The position numbers were made by a program, and so were the translations under genes. From assembly GCA_026388345.1 (NCBI GenBank), contig JAPLJY010000332.1, forward strand, positions 1-29,382: a stretch of DNA of 29,382 bases. The letters run 5' to 3'. Positions 8,558-16,464 of the stretch are shown piece after piece. The notes under the pieces are model-generated. The model searched no databases, had not been told where the DNA came from, and saw only the letters and a program-made list of their open reading frames with translations. The stretch's first letter is position 1, and each line of letters opens with the position of its first letter. The stretch comes from Deltaproteobacteria bacterium. Its GTDB lineage: Bacteria > Desulfobacterota > Syntrophia > Syntrophales > UBA5619.

Positions 8558-8629
8558 ATAGGGTGCGGTATCGGTGATGTCAGGAAATTTTGACTATTTT
8601 CATATAGATTCGAGTCTTGTAGAACAGGC

Positions 8630-9946
8630 TTACGGTGCCAGCCGTCCCCGGCAGTAGTCGCGGAAGTTGTTGACCGCCGTGAAGAACTCCCGCATCAGGA
8701 CCACCCAGGCATAACGGCCTCGCCGGGTCAGGACGATCTCCGGCGGCCGCCACGCCAGCGCGCCGATCAGGAAAAAGGCGAGGAGGTCCGGCGCGAGGCG
8801 GCGCCAGAGGGCGCCTCCGTACTTCTTCCGCAGCTCCGCAACATGCAGCCGGGTCCCGAAGAGTTTCATCAGAAAGTCGTAGCGGATCCGTTCCCGGACG
8901 GAAAAGTCACGGGAGGCCAAAAGCGGCAGTTCACCCCGCTCGATCCGGGCGATGTAGGCCCGGATGTCGAAGGTGTTCGCATAGCAGACGCCACCCAGAT
9001 AGCCGATGGAACCGCTGCCGAGGCCGGCGTACTCGTCGTAATCCACAATGTATTCGTCGATCATCGCCTTCTCCCGCGAGAAGCACCAGGCCGACGAAAA
9101 ACGGTACGCGGGAACGAGACGGCCGACAATCTGATGGTAAAACCGCGCCTCCTGCCGGCTGTCCACACGTCCCAGGGTCTCCGTGACCTTCCGCCGGGTG
9201 GCGTCGGAGACCATCAGAGGGTACCAGGTGACCTGATCCACGCCGACGGAAAGCAGGGTGTCGAGGTCGCGGTCGAGCATCTCCCGGGTCTGCGTCGGGA
9301 AATTGAAGATCATGTCGGCGTTGAGCGTCCCGAACCGCCCAAGGGTGCTGCGGAGCCTCTCGGCGATCTCGGCCCCGCTCCCGTACTTTTCATACCGGTC
9401 CATCTTCCGGAGCAGGCCGTCGTTGAAACTCTGGACGCCGACGGAAAGGCGGTTGACGCCCGCCTGCTGCAGGGCCGTCAGACGATCCTCCGTCAGGTGG
9501 TTCGGGTTCGTTTCGACCGACAGTTCCCCGATGTGGAAGGAGGCCCTTGCCAGCGCGATCGTCTCCGTGAGTTCGTCGATCAGGACCGTCGGCGTCCCGC
9601 CGCCCACGTAGATCCCCCCGAAATCATATCCGAGATCGCGGTAGAGGATCAGCTCCTTCCGGAGCGCCCGGAAATAGTCTCGGCAGAGCTCCTCCTCGAA
9701 GACGAAGCGGTTGAAGGAACAGTAGGGGCAGAGACACTCGCAGAAGGGGATGTGAAGGTAGAGAAGCCGGGGACGGTAATCCCCAGGGGGCGGCACACGG
9801 GGGACACCCACTCCCTCGAAACGCATCGCCCGGGAAAATTCGCTCCGCGCCTTTGCCGCAATAATGGAATTGATCAATGTGGCCGATCCCGATAAATTGT
9901 TCCCGGAAAAAGTCCCCGAAGCCGTCCGGAGCGGAAAACCGTTCAC
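8630..9946 (-). CDS. HemN/HemW-like radical SAM protein (coproporphyrinogen III oxidase family)
   Basis: Radical SAM enzyme with the 4Fe-4S motif Cys69-x3-Cys73-x2-Cys76 in IPFCECLCPYCSFNRF, followed by YVGGGTPT (113-120) and ETNPN, the hallmarks of the HemN/HemW group. The residues after the cluster (CSFN) resemble HemW and heme-utilisation relatives rather than classical HemN (CxC). The C-terminal third (about 320-438) matches the HemN C-terminal domain only loosely. Possible roles are heme insertion, anaerobic porphyrinogen oxidation or heme breakdown; sequence alone does not decide. An extra Cys71 inside the cluster motif is unusual. The start used is GTG at 9946; ATG at 9826 is an alternative that would drop 40 weakly conserved residues. 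It starts 216 nt after the Fe-S subunit gene, and that gap shows no clear gene. Confidence 0.78.
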   Translation of the reverse strand: MNGFPLRTASGTFSGNNLSGSATLINSIIAAKARSEFSRAMRFEGVGVPRVPPPGDYRPRLLYLHIPFCECLCPYCSFNRFVFEEELCRDYFRALRKELILYRDLGYDFGGIYVGGGTPTVLIDELTETIALARASFHIGELSVETNPNHLTEDRLTALQQAGVNRLSVGVQSFNDGLLRKMDRYEKYGSGAEIAERLRSTLGRFGTLNADMIFNFPTQTREMLDRDLDTLLSVGVDQVTWYPLMVSDATRRKVTETLGRVDSRQEARFYHQIVGRLVPAYRFSSAWCFSREKAMIDEYIVDYDEYAGLGSGSIGYLGGVCYANTFDIRAYIARIERGELPLLASRDFSVRERIRYDFLMKLFGTRLHVAELRKKYGGALWRRLAPDLLAFFLIGALAWRPPEIVLTRRGRYAWVVLMREFFTAVNNFRDYCRGRLAP

Positions 9947-10162
9947 CGCCGTTCATCCGAAAAACGTAAAGCCGATCGAAAATTAACAGACATTTCCGGA
10001 TTCTGCAAGAACCGAATTGGCAAACCCCCCGACGGCTCCGGCAGGCGCCCGGATTCATACGGCATGATCCGTCCGGCTATCGTTTGAACGTCTCCTGGTC
10101 GCAGAGGGCACTCCGGAGGGCAACGGCACGGGCAGCGAGGAAGAGATAGATGGTCCGCCGGA

Positions 10163-10621
10163 TCACCCGAGACGGAGCGCGCCGCAGATGCACTCCTTCA
10201 CGCAGAAAGGCTCCAGGCCCCGGTCGATCCGGTGGCTGCAAAGGGTGCACTTCTGCGCGTATCCCTCCCCGGGATCGAAACGGATCGCATCGTAAGGACA
10301 GGCATCGGCGCAGACCCGGCAGCCGGTACATTTCTCCCGGTCGATCAGCACAATCCCGTCCGGGCGTTTATGAACGGCACCTGAAGGACAAGCCTCCCGG
10401 CAAGGCGGATCCGGGCAGTGCCGGCAGGTGTCGGGTTGCCAGGAGAGGCTGAGCCCCGGGTACGCGCCGGCGGGACTGTCCGTGGTTGCGCCGCCGCGGG
10501 CGAGCACCCTCATCCACGAGCCCGCGTCCAGATTGTTCTCCACCTTGCAGGCGATCACGCAGGTGCGGCAACCGATGCACCTTCTTTCATCCAAGATCAG
10601 AGAGTACTGCCGATCACCCAT
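10163..10621 (-). CDS. 4Fe-4S ferredoxin-type electron-transfer subunit of a molybdopterin oxidoreductase
   Basis: A 152-residue DmsB/PsrB-type subunit that carries electrons to or from the molybdopterin subunit encoded just upstream. Four cysteine groups are visible: CIGCRTCVIACK (about 15-26), CRHCPDPPCREACP, CTGCRVCADACP and CTLCSHRI...CVKEC, enough for four 4Fe-4S clusters. It is shorter than most DmsB/PsrB proteins because it ends right after the last cluster motif. It has no signal peptide and no membrane anchor gene follows, so the pair is probably soluble or docks to an unlinked partner. Its ATG is 9 nt after the natural end of the catalytic gene. If the amber codon there is real, this subunit may have lost its partner. 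Confidence 0.9.
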   Translation of the reverse strand: MGDRQYSLILDERRCIGCRTCVIACKVENNLDAGSWMRVLARGGATTDSPAGAYPGLSLSWQPDTCRHCPDPPCREACPSGAVHKRPDGIVLIDREKCTGCRVCADACPYDAIRFDPGEGYAQKCTLCSHRIDRGLEPFCVKECICGALRLG

Positions 10622-10630
10622 CGTCCCATC

Positions 10631-10951
10631 CTACGCCTTCACCACCTCTGCGAGGCAATCGAAATGAATCAATCCCGAGCACGCCCGGGAGTCGCCGACG
10701 ACGGCCTCGCTCTCCAGGACCGGATCGATCGTGCTCAGGTCATCGATCCGGTGGAGAAGATCGCTGTAGTGCCCTTCCGCAAACCGTTCGGGCCACCAGC
10801 CGTGGGGCACATTGACCGTTCCCGGCGGAACGGCCTCGCTCAGCCGGGCCTTAAGCTTCACTTTTCCCCGATCGTTGAAGGCCACAACCCAATCGCCGTC
10901 CGCAACGGCGCGCTTTTGTGCATCCGCCGGGTTGATGTGGAGCAGCGGCTA
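10631..10951 (-). pseudogene. Detached C-terminal part of the molybdopterin oxidoreductase, beyond an in-frame amber codon
   Basis: Directly after the TAG at 10951-10949 the same frame stays open for 105 codons to a second TAG at 10633-10631. It reads PLLHINPADAQKRAVADGDW, then GTVNVPHGWWPERF and SRACSGLIHFDCLAEV. This is the molybdopterin-dinucleotide-binding C-terminal domain expected after residue 655 of the upstream ORF. The tail shows no frameshift or further stop. Without it the catalytic protein would lack part of its cofactor pocket. Confidence 0.85.
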
Positions 10952-12916
10952 TTCGGAAACCTCCTGCATCCAGTCCACGTTCGCCATGATCGAATGCATG
11001 GTTGCCCGTACCTTTGCCGAGAGGAAGATCAGCGGGTAGCGCCCGGCCAGAGGGGAGCGGCGGGGGCTCTCCAGCGTTTCCCGGTGGAAGGGCAGCTCCT
11101 CGCCGAATTCCACCAGAGACTCGTTGTAAAACTCGATTCTCCCCGAAGGCGTCGGGAATATCCCGCAGGCAAAGGGAATCTCCGGGGGAGAGGGCAGATT
11201 GCCCCGGACGATCTTCTCCTTTTCCAGCCGTTCGAAAGTGATTCCGTCGAGGGAGGGGTGGCCGGTAGAGAGGAGCATTCTCATATAGTCCTGCGGGGTG
11301 TGACGGAAGTATTCCCCCAGTCCCACGCGCGCGGCCAGTTCGGACCACACATCGAGGGCCGTCCGGGCTTCATGAAGCGGCTCGATCGCCTTCTCCAATA
11401 GCTGCAGGTAATCGCCGTTGACGACCATGTCGTCCCGTTCATAGATGGTCGCATCGGGCAGGACGATGTCCGCATATTGGGCCGTCCGGGTCATGAAGAT
11501 ATCCGATACGACCACCAGTTCCATAGGCGCGAAGATCTCCCGGTACCCATCGAGATGGCCGTCGCACTGCAGGTCGTTGCGGTAGGAGTTGAAAAAGACC
11601 TTGATCGGGTAAGGCTTCCCCTCCCGGATCGCCGCCCAGCCCTTGATGGACGAAGGGGTGCCGGGGAGGGTCTTGACCCCTGGCGTCCCGGGGGGCTCGG
11701 CAACCGCCTGTTCGTCCAAGACGATGGGGGAGAAGACCTGCGGGATGGGAGCGCCGCCGCCCGGAACGCCGATATTGCCGGTCAGGGCGGCCAGGGTGAT
11801 CATCGCCCGGCAGGCAAGCGTGCTGTTGAGGGTGCGCGAGACCCCATAGTACATCCGGATGGTCGCAGGCCTTGCTGCGGCGTATTCCCGGGCGAGCATC
11901 CGGATCTCCTCCGCAGGCACTCTGGTAATCTCCTCGGCCCGCTCGGGTGTGTAGTACGCGGCCTTTTCCGCCAGAAGCTGGAAAGCCGTTTTGCAGGCGC
12001 AGCCGCCCGCGATGAAGGTTCCGTGGAGGGTCGGCGAGGCGGCGCTGTCGCAAGGGCGGGGTCCCTGCGCCGGCCCGTCCCAGACCGCATGCTTCCCGTC
12101 CTCTTTGAGAAACCGCCCGTCTTTCTCTCCGACCAGGAAAGGGGCGACCGTATGCCGCATCACATACTCCCGGTTGTAGAGCCCCTCCCGGATGATGACA
12201 TGGATCATGGCCATGGCCAAAGCGGCGTCCGTCGCCGGCCGAATCGCGATCCACCGGTCGGCCTTGGCGGCAGTGGCATCGAACAGGGGGCCGATCACCA
12301 CCAGTTTGGCCCCTCTCTCCTTCGCATCGAGGATGAACCGCATGTTCGGGATGTGCGTCTCGGCCGGATTTCCGCCCCAGACGATGATCAGTTTCGAATA
12401 AACGACGTCTTGGGGTCGATGGGTTTGTCCCGAATCGCCCAGGGTCAGCAGACTGGCCGCCGGCACCCTCATATCGGCCAGCCAATGGCTTTTGGCCTCG
12501 AAAACGCCTCCCGCGCCCCAGGCGTTCGCGAACCGGGCCGCCATCAGCCTTCCCATGAGAATTCCCACGTGGCTGCTGCTGGCGGCCATGATCTTGACCG
12601 ACTGGGGACCGTGCTTCTCTTTGACCTCGAGGAGCTTGGCGGCGATCGTGTCCAGGGCCTCATCCCAGGAGATCCTTTGCCACCTTCCCTCTCCCCGCTC
12701 CCCGATCCGTTTCAGCGGGTATTTCAGGCGGTCGGGATGGTAGACCCAACGCGGGGCGGCGAGCCCCTTGAGGCAGACGGACCTCGCCTCCGGGTCCCCG
12801 GGATAGTCGGCCGACTCCACCTTGCGGATGCGCCCCTCCCCGACATGGACCTTGAGCGCGCACAACTGGTGGCACCCGGCCGCCGGACAGGTATTATAGA
12901 AGTCCTTCCCCGCCAC
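10949..12916 (-). CDS. Molybdopterin oxidoreductase catalytic subunit, cut short by amber codon
   Basis: DMSO-reductase-superfamily enzyme with bis-MGD cofactor. An N-terminal 4Fe-4S site is visible as Cys10, Cys15, Cys19 and Cys48 (CPAAGCHQLC and SVCLKG), with CPAAGC giving one residue more between the first two Cys than the common CxxC or CxxxC forms. Later come QRISWDEALDTIA, LIIVWGGNPAETH and the DIVLPDATIYERDD stretch typical of the family. The Mo-ligating residue is not obvious by eye. The ORF holds 655 codons, then TAG, then 105 in-frame codons; intact it would be about 761 residues. There is no Tat signal, so it should be cytoplasmic. Start is GTG at 12916, with GAGG 7 nt upstream inside the end of aroQ. 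The substrate is unknown. Confidence 0.85.
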   Translation of the reverse strand: MAGKDFYNTCPAAGCHQLCALKVHVGEGRIRKVESADYPGDPEARSVCLKGLAAPRWVYHPDRLKYPLKRIGERGEGRWQRISWDEALDTIAAKLLEVKEKHGPQSVKIMAASSSHVGILMGRLMAARFANAWGAGGVFEAKSHWLADMRVPAASLLTLGDSGQTHRPQDVVYSKLIIVWGGNPAETHIPNMRFILDAKERGAKLVVIGPLFDATAAKADRWIAIRPATDAALAMAMIHVIIREGLYNREYVMRHTVAPFLVGEKDGRFLKEDGKHAVWDGPAQGPRPCDSAASPTLHGTFIAGGCACKTAFQLLAEKAAYYTPERAEEITRVPAEEIRMLAREYAAARPATIRMYYGVSRTLNSTLACRAMITLAALTGNIGVPGGGAPIPQVFSPIVLDEQAVAEPPGTPGVKTLPGTPSSIKGWAAIREGKPYPIKVFFNSYRNDLQCDGHLDGYREIFAPMELVVVSDIFMTRTAQYADIVLPDATIYERDDMVVNGDYLQLLEKAIEPLHEARTALDVWSELAARVGLGEYFRHTPQDYMRMLLSTGHPSLDGITFERLEKEKIVRGNLPSPPEIPFACGIFPTPSGRIEFYNESLVEFGEELPFHRETLESPRRSPLAGRYPLIFLSAKVRATMHSIMANVDWMQEVSE

Positions 12917-12918
12917 CT

Positions 12919-13398
12919 TTACGCCTCTTTGAGCAGCTCCACGGCGGCCCGGAGGCCCAGCAGGTAGCTCTGGACTCCGAATCCCGCGATCTGCCCCTTG
13001 GCCAGAGGCGCGATCACGGAAAAATGGCGGAACTCCTCCCGCGCGTGGATGTTGGACATGTGGACCTCCACGATGGGGACCTTGAGGATGGCCAGGGCGT
13101 CCCGCAGGCCGACGCTGTAATGGGTCCAGGCGCCGGCGTTGATGAGGACCGCGTCCACCTTGTCGAGGTGGGCCTGGTGGATCTTCTCGCAGATCGCCCC
13201 TTCGAAGTTGGTCTGGAAGGTCTCGACCTCACATCCCAGCTCTTTCCCCAACTCCACCAATTTCCGGTTGATCTCGGCGAGGGTGATTGTCCCGTACTGG
13301 GCCGGGTCCCGCTTCCCGAACATGTTCAGATTGACGCCGTGCAAAACAAGGATCTTTTTCACATTCTTCATCTTCTTCATCATTTTCTCCATCTTCAT
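12919..13398 (-). CDS. aroQ: Type II 3-dehydroquinate dehydratase
   Basis: Interconverts 3-dehydroquinate and 3-dehydroshikimate. Type II signatures are LHGVNLNMFGKRDPAQYG at 19-36 (Arg30 and Tyr35 as the catalytic pair), INAGAWTHYS at 86-95, and VEVHMSNIHAREEFRHFS at 110-127 with catalytic His113. Length (159) is standard once the Lys/Met-rich start is allowed for; Met10 is a possible true start. Departures from the commonest form are Val for Pro in HGPNLN, RDP for REP, and NAGAW for NPGAY. It follows tctA after 3 nt and its end holds the ribosome site of the molybdopterin gene, so it sits in the middle of the operon. Type II enzymes serve both biosynthesis and quinate breakdown; here the transporter context favours breakdown or a specialised use. 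Confidence 0.92.
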   Translation of the reverse strand: MKMEKMMKKMKNVKKILVLHGVNLNMFGKRDPAQYGTITLAEINRKLVELGKELGCEVETFQTNFEGAICEKIHQAHLDKVDAVLINAGAWTHYSVGLRDALAILKVPIVEVHMSNIHAREEFRHFSVIAPLAKGQIAGFGVQSYLLGLRAAVELLKEA

Positions 13399-13401
13399 CG
13401 A

Positions 13402-14901
13402 TTACGTCTTGGCCAAAGCCTTCTTGATTTTCTCCCACCAGTTATACTGACTGCCGAGCATGGCGATGGTGATGGCGATCAGCACCACCGACAGAGGGTG
13501 GGATGCGAATCCCCATAGGGCCGCCGGTACGCTATCGAGGGAATCCTGCATCGTCCTCCGGAATCCCTCCTCCATGATCGGTCCGAGGATGACGCCCAGG
13601 ATCACCGGCCCCATCTGGAAGCCATACATCTTCAGCACATACCCGAAGGTCCCGAACCCCAGCATCCAATAGACATCGCTGAGGCTGTTCTGAATGGCGT
13701 AGGTGCCGACCGTGGAGATGATGATGATGATCGGCAGCAGGAGCCCCTTGCGGACCTCCACGCATTTGGCGAAGATCTTGATCCCCGTGAGCCCCAGGGG
13801 AAGAAGGACCGTGTTGGCCAGCGTCAGGGCGCCGACCCAGAACCAGAACAGGTGCGGCGTGTCGATCATCAGCATCGGGCCGGGCTTGAGGCCGTGGATG
13901 TAGAGGGCGCCGATGAGGATGGCGGTCACGGCGTCGCCGGGGATTCCGAGGGTGAGCATCGGGATGTTGTCCCCGCCGATGCAGGCGTTGTTTGCCGTCT
14001 CGGGGGCGATGACCCCCTCGTAGGCCCCTTCACCGAAGGGCCGGGTCGGATTCTTGATGCTCCGGCGGGCACTCCCGTAGGCCATCAGGGCCGCGATGTC
14101 GCCCCCCGCCCCGGGGAGGGCGCCGATCCCGATCCCGATCAGGGACGACTTGAAGATCAGGGGGGCGTGCTTCCAGAGCAACCGCCAGGAGGGGATGATA
14201 TTCTTGACGTTCTGCTTCATCGGCTGGATATGGATGTCGTGGATCTGGATGAGGGCCTCCGAGACGCCGAAGAGGCCGATCATGATCGCCACGAAGTGGA
14301 TCCCGCTCATGAGGCCGATGCTTCCGAAGGTATACCGCCCCTGGCCGGTGAAGCTATCCATTCCGATCATGCTGAGCCAGACGCCGAGGGCGCCGGCGAA
14401 GATCCCCTTGGCCAGCGAGTCACTCGCGAGACTACCGACGAGGAGGAGCCCCATGATCGCGAGCAGGAAATAGTCCCGTGGGGCAAACATCAGCGCGTAT
14501 TCGGAGATGATCGGCGCGCAGGTCGCCAGGGCGATAATGCCGATGTACCCGCCGATGACGGAGGCGGTCGTCGACAGGCCGATCGCGATCCCCGCCTCGC
14601 CGAGCTTGGCGAGCGGATAGCCGTCGAACCCGGTGGCGACGGCTGCGGGCGCCCCCGGTATGTTCAGCAGGATCGCCGACCGGGACCCCCCGTAGACGCC
14701 GCCGCAGTAGATGCCCGCCATCAGGCAGAGGGCCTCGTTAAGATCCCAGGAAAAGGTGAAAGAGATCAGGACCGAAACGGCCATCGTGACCGACAGGCCG
14801 GGGATGGCGCCGATGTAGATCCCGCAGAAGGTCCCCACGGTGATCAGGGCGATCATTTTGAAGTTCGTAAAGGCCATGAGGAAATAACCCAGTTGTTCCA
14901 T
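13402..14901 (-). CDS. tctA: Tripartite tricarboxylate transporter large permease (TctA)
   Basis: Large membrane subunit of a TTT-family transporter driven by an ion gradient. The 499 residues form about 11-12 hydrophobic segments. Family landmarks are GIYIGAIPGLSVTMAVSVLI near residue 26, the GGVYGGSRSAILLNIPGAP stretch near 67, and SLIGIGIGALPGAGGDIAALMAYG near 255. The small-residue-rich GxxPG repeats are characteristic of TctA. A good ribosome site (GGAGAAATT) precedes the ATG, 9 nt after the tctB stop. With tctB and tctC it gives a complete transporter. The substrate is not necessarily a tricarboxylate; Bug-type receptors bind many acids. Confidence 0.95.
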   Translation of the reverse strand: MEQLGYFLMAFTNFKMIALITVGTFCGIYIGAIPGLSVTMAVSVLISFTFSWDLNEALCLMAGIYCGGVYGGSRSAILLNIPGAPAAVATGFDGYPLAKLGEAGIAIGLSTTASVIGGYIGIIALATCAPIISEYALMFAPRDYFLLAIMGLLLVGSLASDSLAKGIFAGALGVWLSMIGMDSFTGQGRYTFGSIGLMSGIHFVAIMIGLFGVSEALIQIHDIHIQPMKQNVKNIIPSWRLLWKHAPLIFKSSLIGIGIGALPGAGGDIAALMAYGSARRSIKNPTRPFGEGAYEGVIAPETANNACIGGDNIPMLTLGIPGDAVTAILIGALYIHGLKPGPMLMIDTPHLFWFWVGALTLANTVLLPLGLTGIKIFAKCVEVRKGLLLPIIIIISTVGTYAIQNSLSDVYWMLGFGTFGYVLKMYGFQMGPVILGVILGPIMEEGFRRTMQDSLDSVPAALWGFASHPLSVVLIAITIAMLGSQYNWWEKIKKALAKT

Positions 14902-14910
14902 AATTTCTCC

Positions 14911-15372
14911 TTACCACAAGACGATTCTGAAGGCATATTGAAACAGGAGCCAGACCACGGCGAGCATGATGACTCCGGTGATCAAAGCTCTTACTATTTT
15001 TGCGCCTTTCAGCAGCAGAAAGGAGCCGACGAGGAACAGATAGGAGGCCACCCAGAAATGGAGAGGATTGAGCAGCAGGATATAGAGGACCAGGACTCCG
15101 ATATAGGCGACCACCAGATAGGGAAAGGCAAAAGGCTTGGCCTGGTTGAGCTCCTCTTTCCATTGCCAGGAGGCGAAGACCTTCCTTTCCTTCCAGACGA
15201 TGCGGAGGATCGACAGGAACATGACCGCTCCGATGAAGAGCGGGAACGCCCCCATTGATGAAAAGCTGTCGTGGGGCATCTGCCATGCCACGATGAAGAC
15301 GAAAAGACTCAAAGCCAGCAGGAACCACATGAGAAAGCGTTCCCCAGGCTTGCGATCGGTATTCTCTTCCAT
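14911..15372 (-). CDS. tctB: Tripartite tricarboxylate transporter small permease (TctB)
   Basis: Small membrane subunit of the TTT transporter, 153 residues with four hydrophobic helices (FLMWFLLALSLFVFIVAW, MGAFPLFIGAVMFL, LVVAYIGVLVLYILLL, and the C-terminal ALITGVIMLAVVWLLF). The frame is open another 89 codons upstream, but that part is Arg/Pro-rich shadow sequence overlapping tctC. The ATG at 15372, preceded by AAGGAGA, is the clear start. TctB is poorly conserved in sequence, so the call rests mainly on size, topology and its place between tctC and tctA. Confidence 0.88.
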   Translation of the reverse strand: MEENTDRKPGERFLMWFLLALSLFVFIVAWQMPHDSFSSMGAFPLFIGAVMFLSILRIVWKERKVFASWQWKEELNQAKPFAFPYLVVAYIGVLVLYILLLNPLHFWVASYLFLVGSFLLLKGAKIVRALITGVIMLAVVWLLFQYAFRIVLW

Positions 15373-15394
15373 GGTGCAAATCTCCTTACATTGT

Positions 15395-15426
15395 TTCTCC
15401 GGCCGGGCGACGACCCGGCCGGAGAA
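15395..15426 (-). promoter_or_regulatory. 13-bp GC-rich intercistronic hairpin between tctC and tctB
   Basis: TTCTCCGGCCGGG (15395-15407) and its exact complement (15414-15426) flank a 6-nt loop, 20 nt after the tctC stop. It is very stable and lacks a T-tract on the minus strand. The position after the receptor gene parallels the dctP-dctQ hairpin at 7154-7196. A role in raising receptor over permease levels is inferred. Confidence 0.7.
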
Positions 15427-15445
15427 TGCACGACGATATCCGCGG

Positions 15446-16450
15446 TTACGGTTTCGGGATCCCGAATTTGTCGGGCGAAAACTTGGTCGCGCCCGCATCC
15501 TGGAGGAGCCAGGCCGTGGTCGACTGCCATTGTTTAAGGAACTTCTCGGCCTCGGCGCCGGAGATGCCCATGTAGACGGAGCCGAAATTCTTAATGAACG
15601 CCAGGGCCTTGGGATCGCTCGTGCCCTTCTTGAATGCATCCACCAGGACCTTCTTCGCCGCGTCGGGGGTCTCCTTCTTCACAAAAACACCGTAGAAGGG
15701 GCCCCAGGGGAGGAACTTCTTGTAATCGGCGGACGTGGCGGTGATCAGGGGAACGTTTTCGAGACCCGCAATCGGCACCTCGGATACCACGGCCAGGGCG
15801 CGCATGCGGCCCGCCCGGAGGTGCTCACTGCAAGCGGCCATGCCGAACGTCGACCACTGGACGTGGCCGCCCAGGATGGCCGTCGTCAGGGGGCCTTCGC
15901 CCTGGAAGACGATGTGGTTGAAGTTTACACCGCTGGTAGCCTTCATCATGGAGGAAACCACGTGGGGAAGGCCTCCCGGTCCCGTCGATCCCATTTTGAT
16001 CGTGCCGGGGCTTTTCTTGGCGGCGTCGAACAGTTCGCCGAGGGTTTTCCAGGGCTGGTCGTTGTTAACGACGACGACGCCGACGTTGCGGGCGATCAGC
16101 ATAACCGGGAAGAAGGCATCGTAGTCGATCTGGCTGATGTCCAGGACCTTGTAGATGGTGGGGTTCTCCGCCCCGTAGAGCAGGGTGTAACCGTCCGCAG
16201 GCTGATTATAAACCGACATGAGGCCGACGGCGCCCGTCGCGCCCGGCTTGTTCTGGAGAACGATCTGCTTGCCGAGTGCCATCTCGACATAGGGCGTCAT
16301 GGCCCGGGATACGTTATCCGTCGCCCCGCCGGCGCCCCACTGGATGATGCCCGAAATGTCCTTCGTCGGGAAATCCGCCGCCTGGACGGGTACCGCAAAA
16401 CCAATGATCAACAACGCGACAATGACACACAGTCCTTTCATCTTTCTCAT
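15446..16450 (-). CDS. tctC: TTT transporter periplasmic receptor (TctC/Bug family)
   Basis: Extracytoplasmic solute receptor for TctAB. A signal peptide is clear: MRKMKG, hydrophobic LCVIVALLIIGFAV, and likely cleavage after PVQA. Bug-family features in the mature part are WGAGGATDNVSRAMTPYVE, the NKPGATGAVGLMSVYN loop that contacts the bound acid, the DGYTLLYG segment and GSTGPGGLPH. I start at ATG 16450 because AGGAGG lies 7 nt upstream of it; the ATGs at 16468 and 16456 overlap or crowd that ribosome site. The 44-codon ORF upstream stops by overlap with ATG 16468, so coupling to that start remains possible. Ligand: an organic acid, not further defined. Confidence 0.93.
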   Translation of the reverse strand: MRKMKGLCVIVALLIIGFAVPVQAADFPTKDISGIIQWGAGGATDNVSRAMTPYVEMALGKQIVLQNKPGATGAVGLMSVYNQPADGYTLLYGAENPTIYKVLDISQIDYDAFFPVMLIARNVGVVVVNNDQPWKTLGELFDAAKKSPGTIKMGSTGPGGLPHVVSSMMKATSGVNFNHIVFQGEGPLTTAILGGHVQWSTFGMAACSEHLRAGRMRALAVVSEVPIAGLENVPLITATSADYKKFLPWGPFYGVFVKKETPDAAKKVLVDAFKKGTSDPKALAFIKNFGSVYMGISGAEAEKFLKQWQSTTAWLLQDAGATKFSPDKFGIPKP

Positions 16451-16464
16451 CTTCATTCCTCCTG

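Noticed and set aside
10077..10331. Minus-strand ORF overlapping the 4Fe-4S subunit gene and reaching past its stop
   Set aside because: Its first part is an out-of-frame copy of the ferredoxin gene. The tail (IRRTIYLFLAARAV...) has no recognisable match, and the ferredoxin ends sensibly after its last cluster motif, so a frameshift is not supported.
10949..10951. Selenocysteine or pyrrolysine as the explanation of the stop in the molybdopterin gene
   Set aside because: The codon is TAG, so Sec is excluded. TAG is used as a normal stop by several genes here and no Pyl genes are seen, so Pyl is not supported either.
14911..15639. Longer 242-residue version of TctB
   Set aside because: The first 89 residues are Arg/Pro/Ser-rich shadow sequence over the tctC gene; the ATG at 15372 has a proper ribosome site and normal TctB length.
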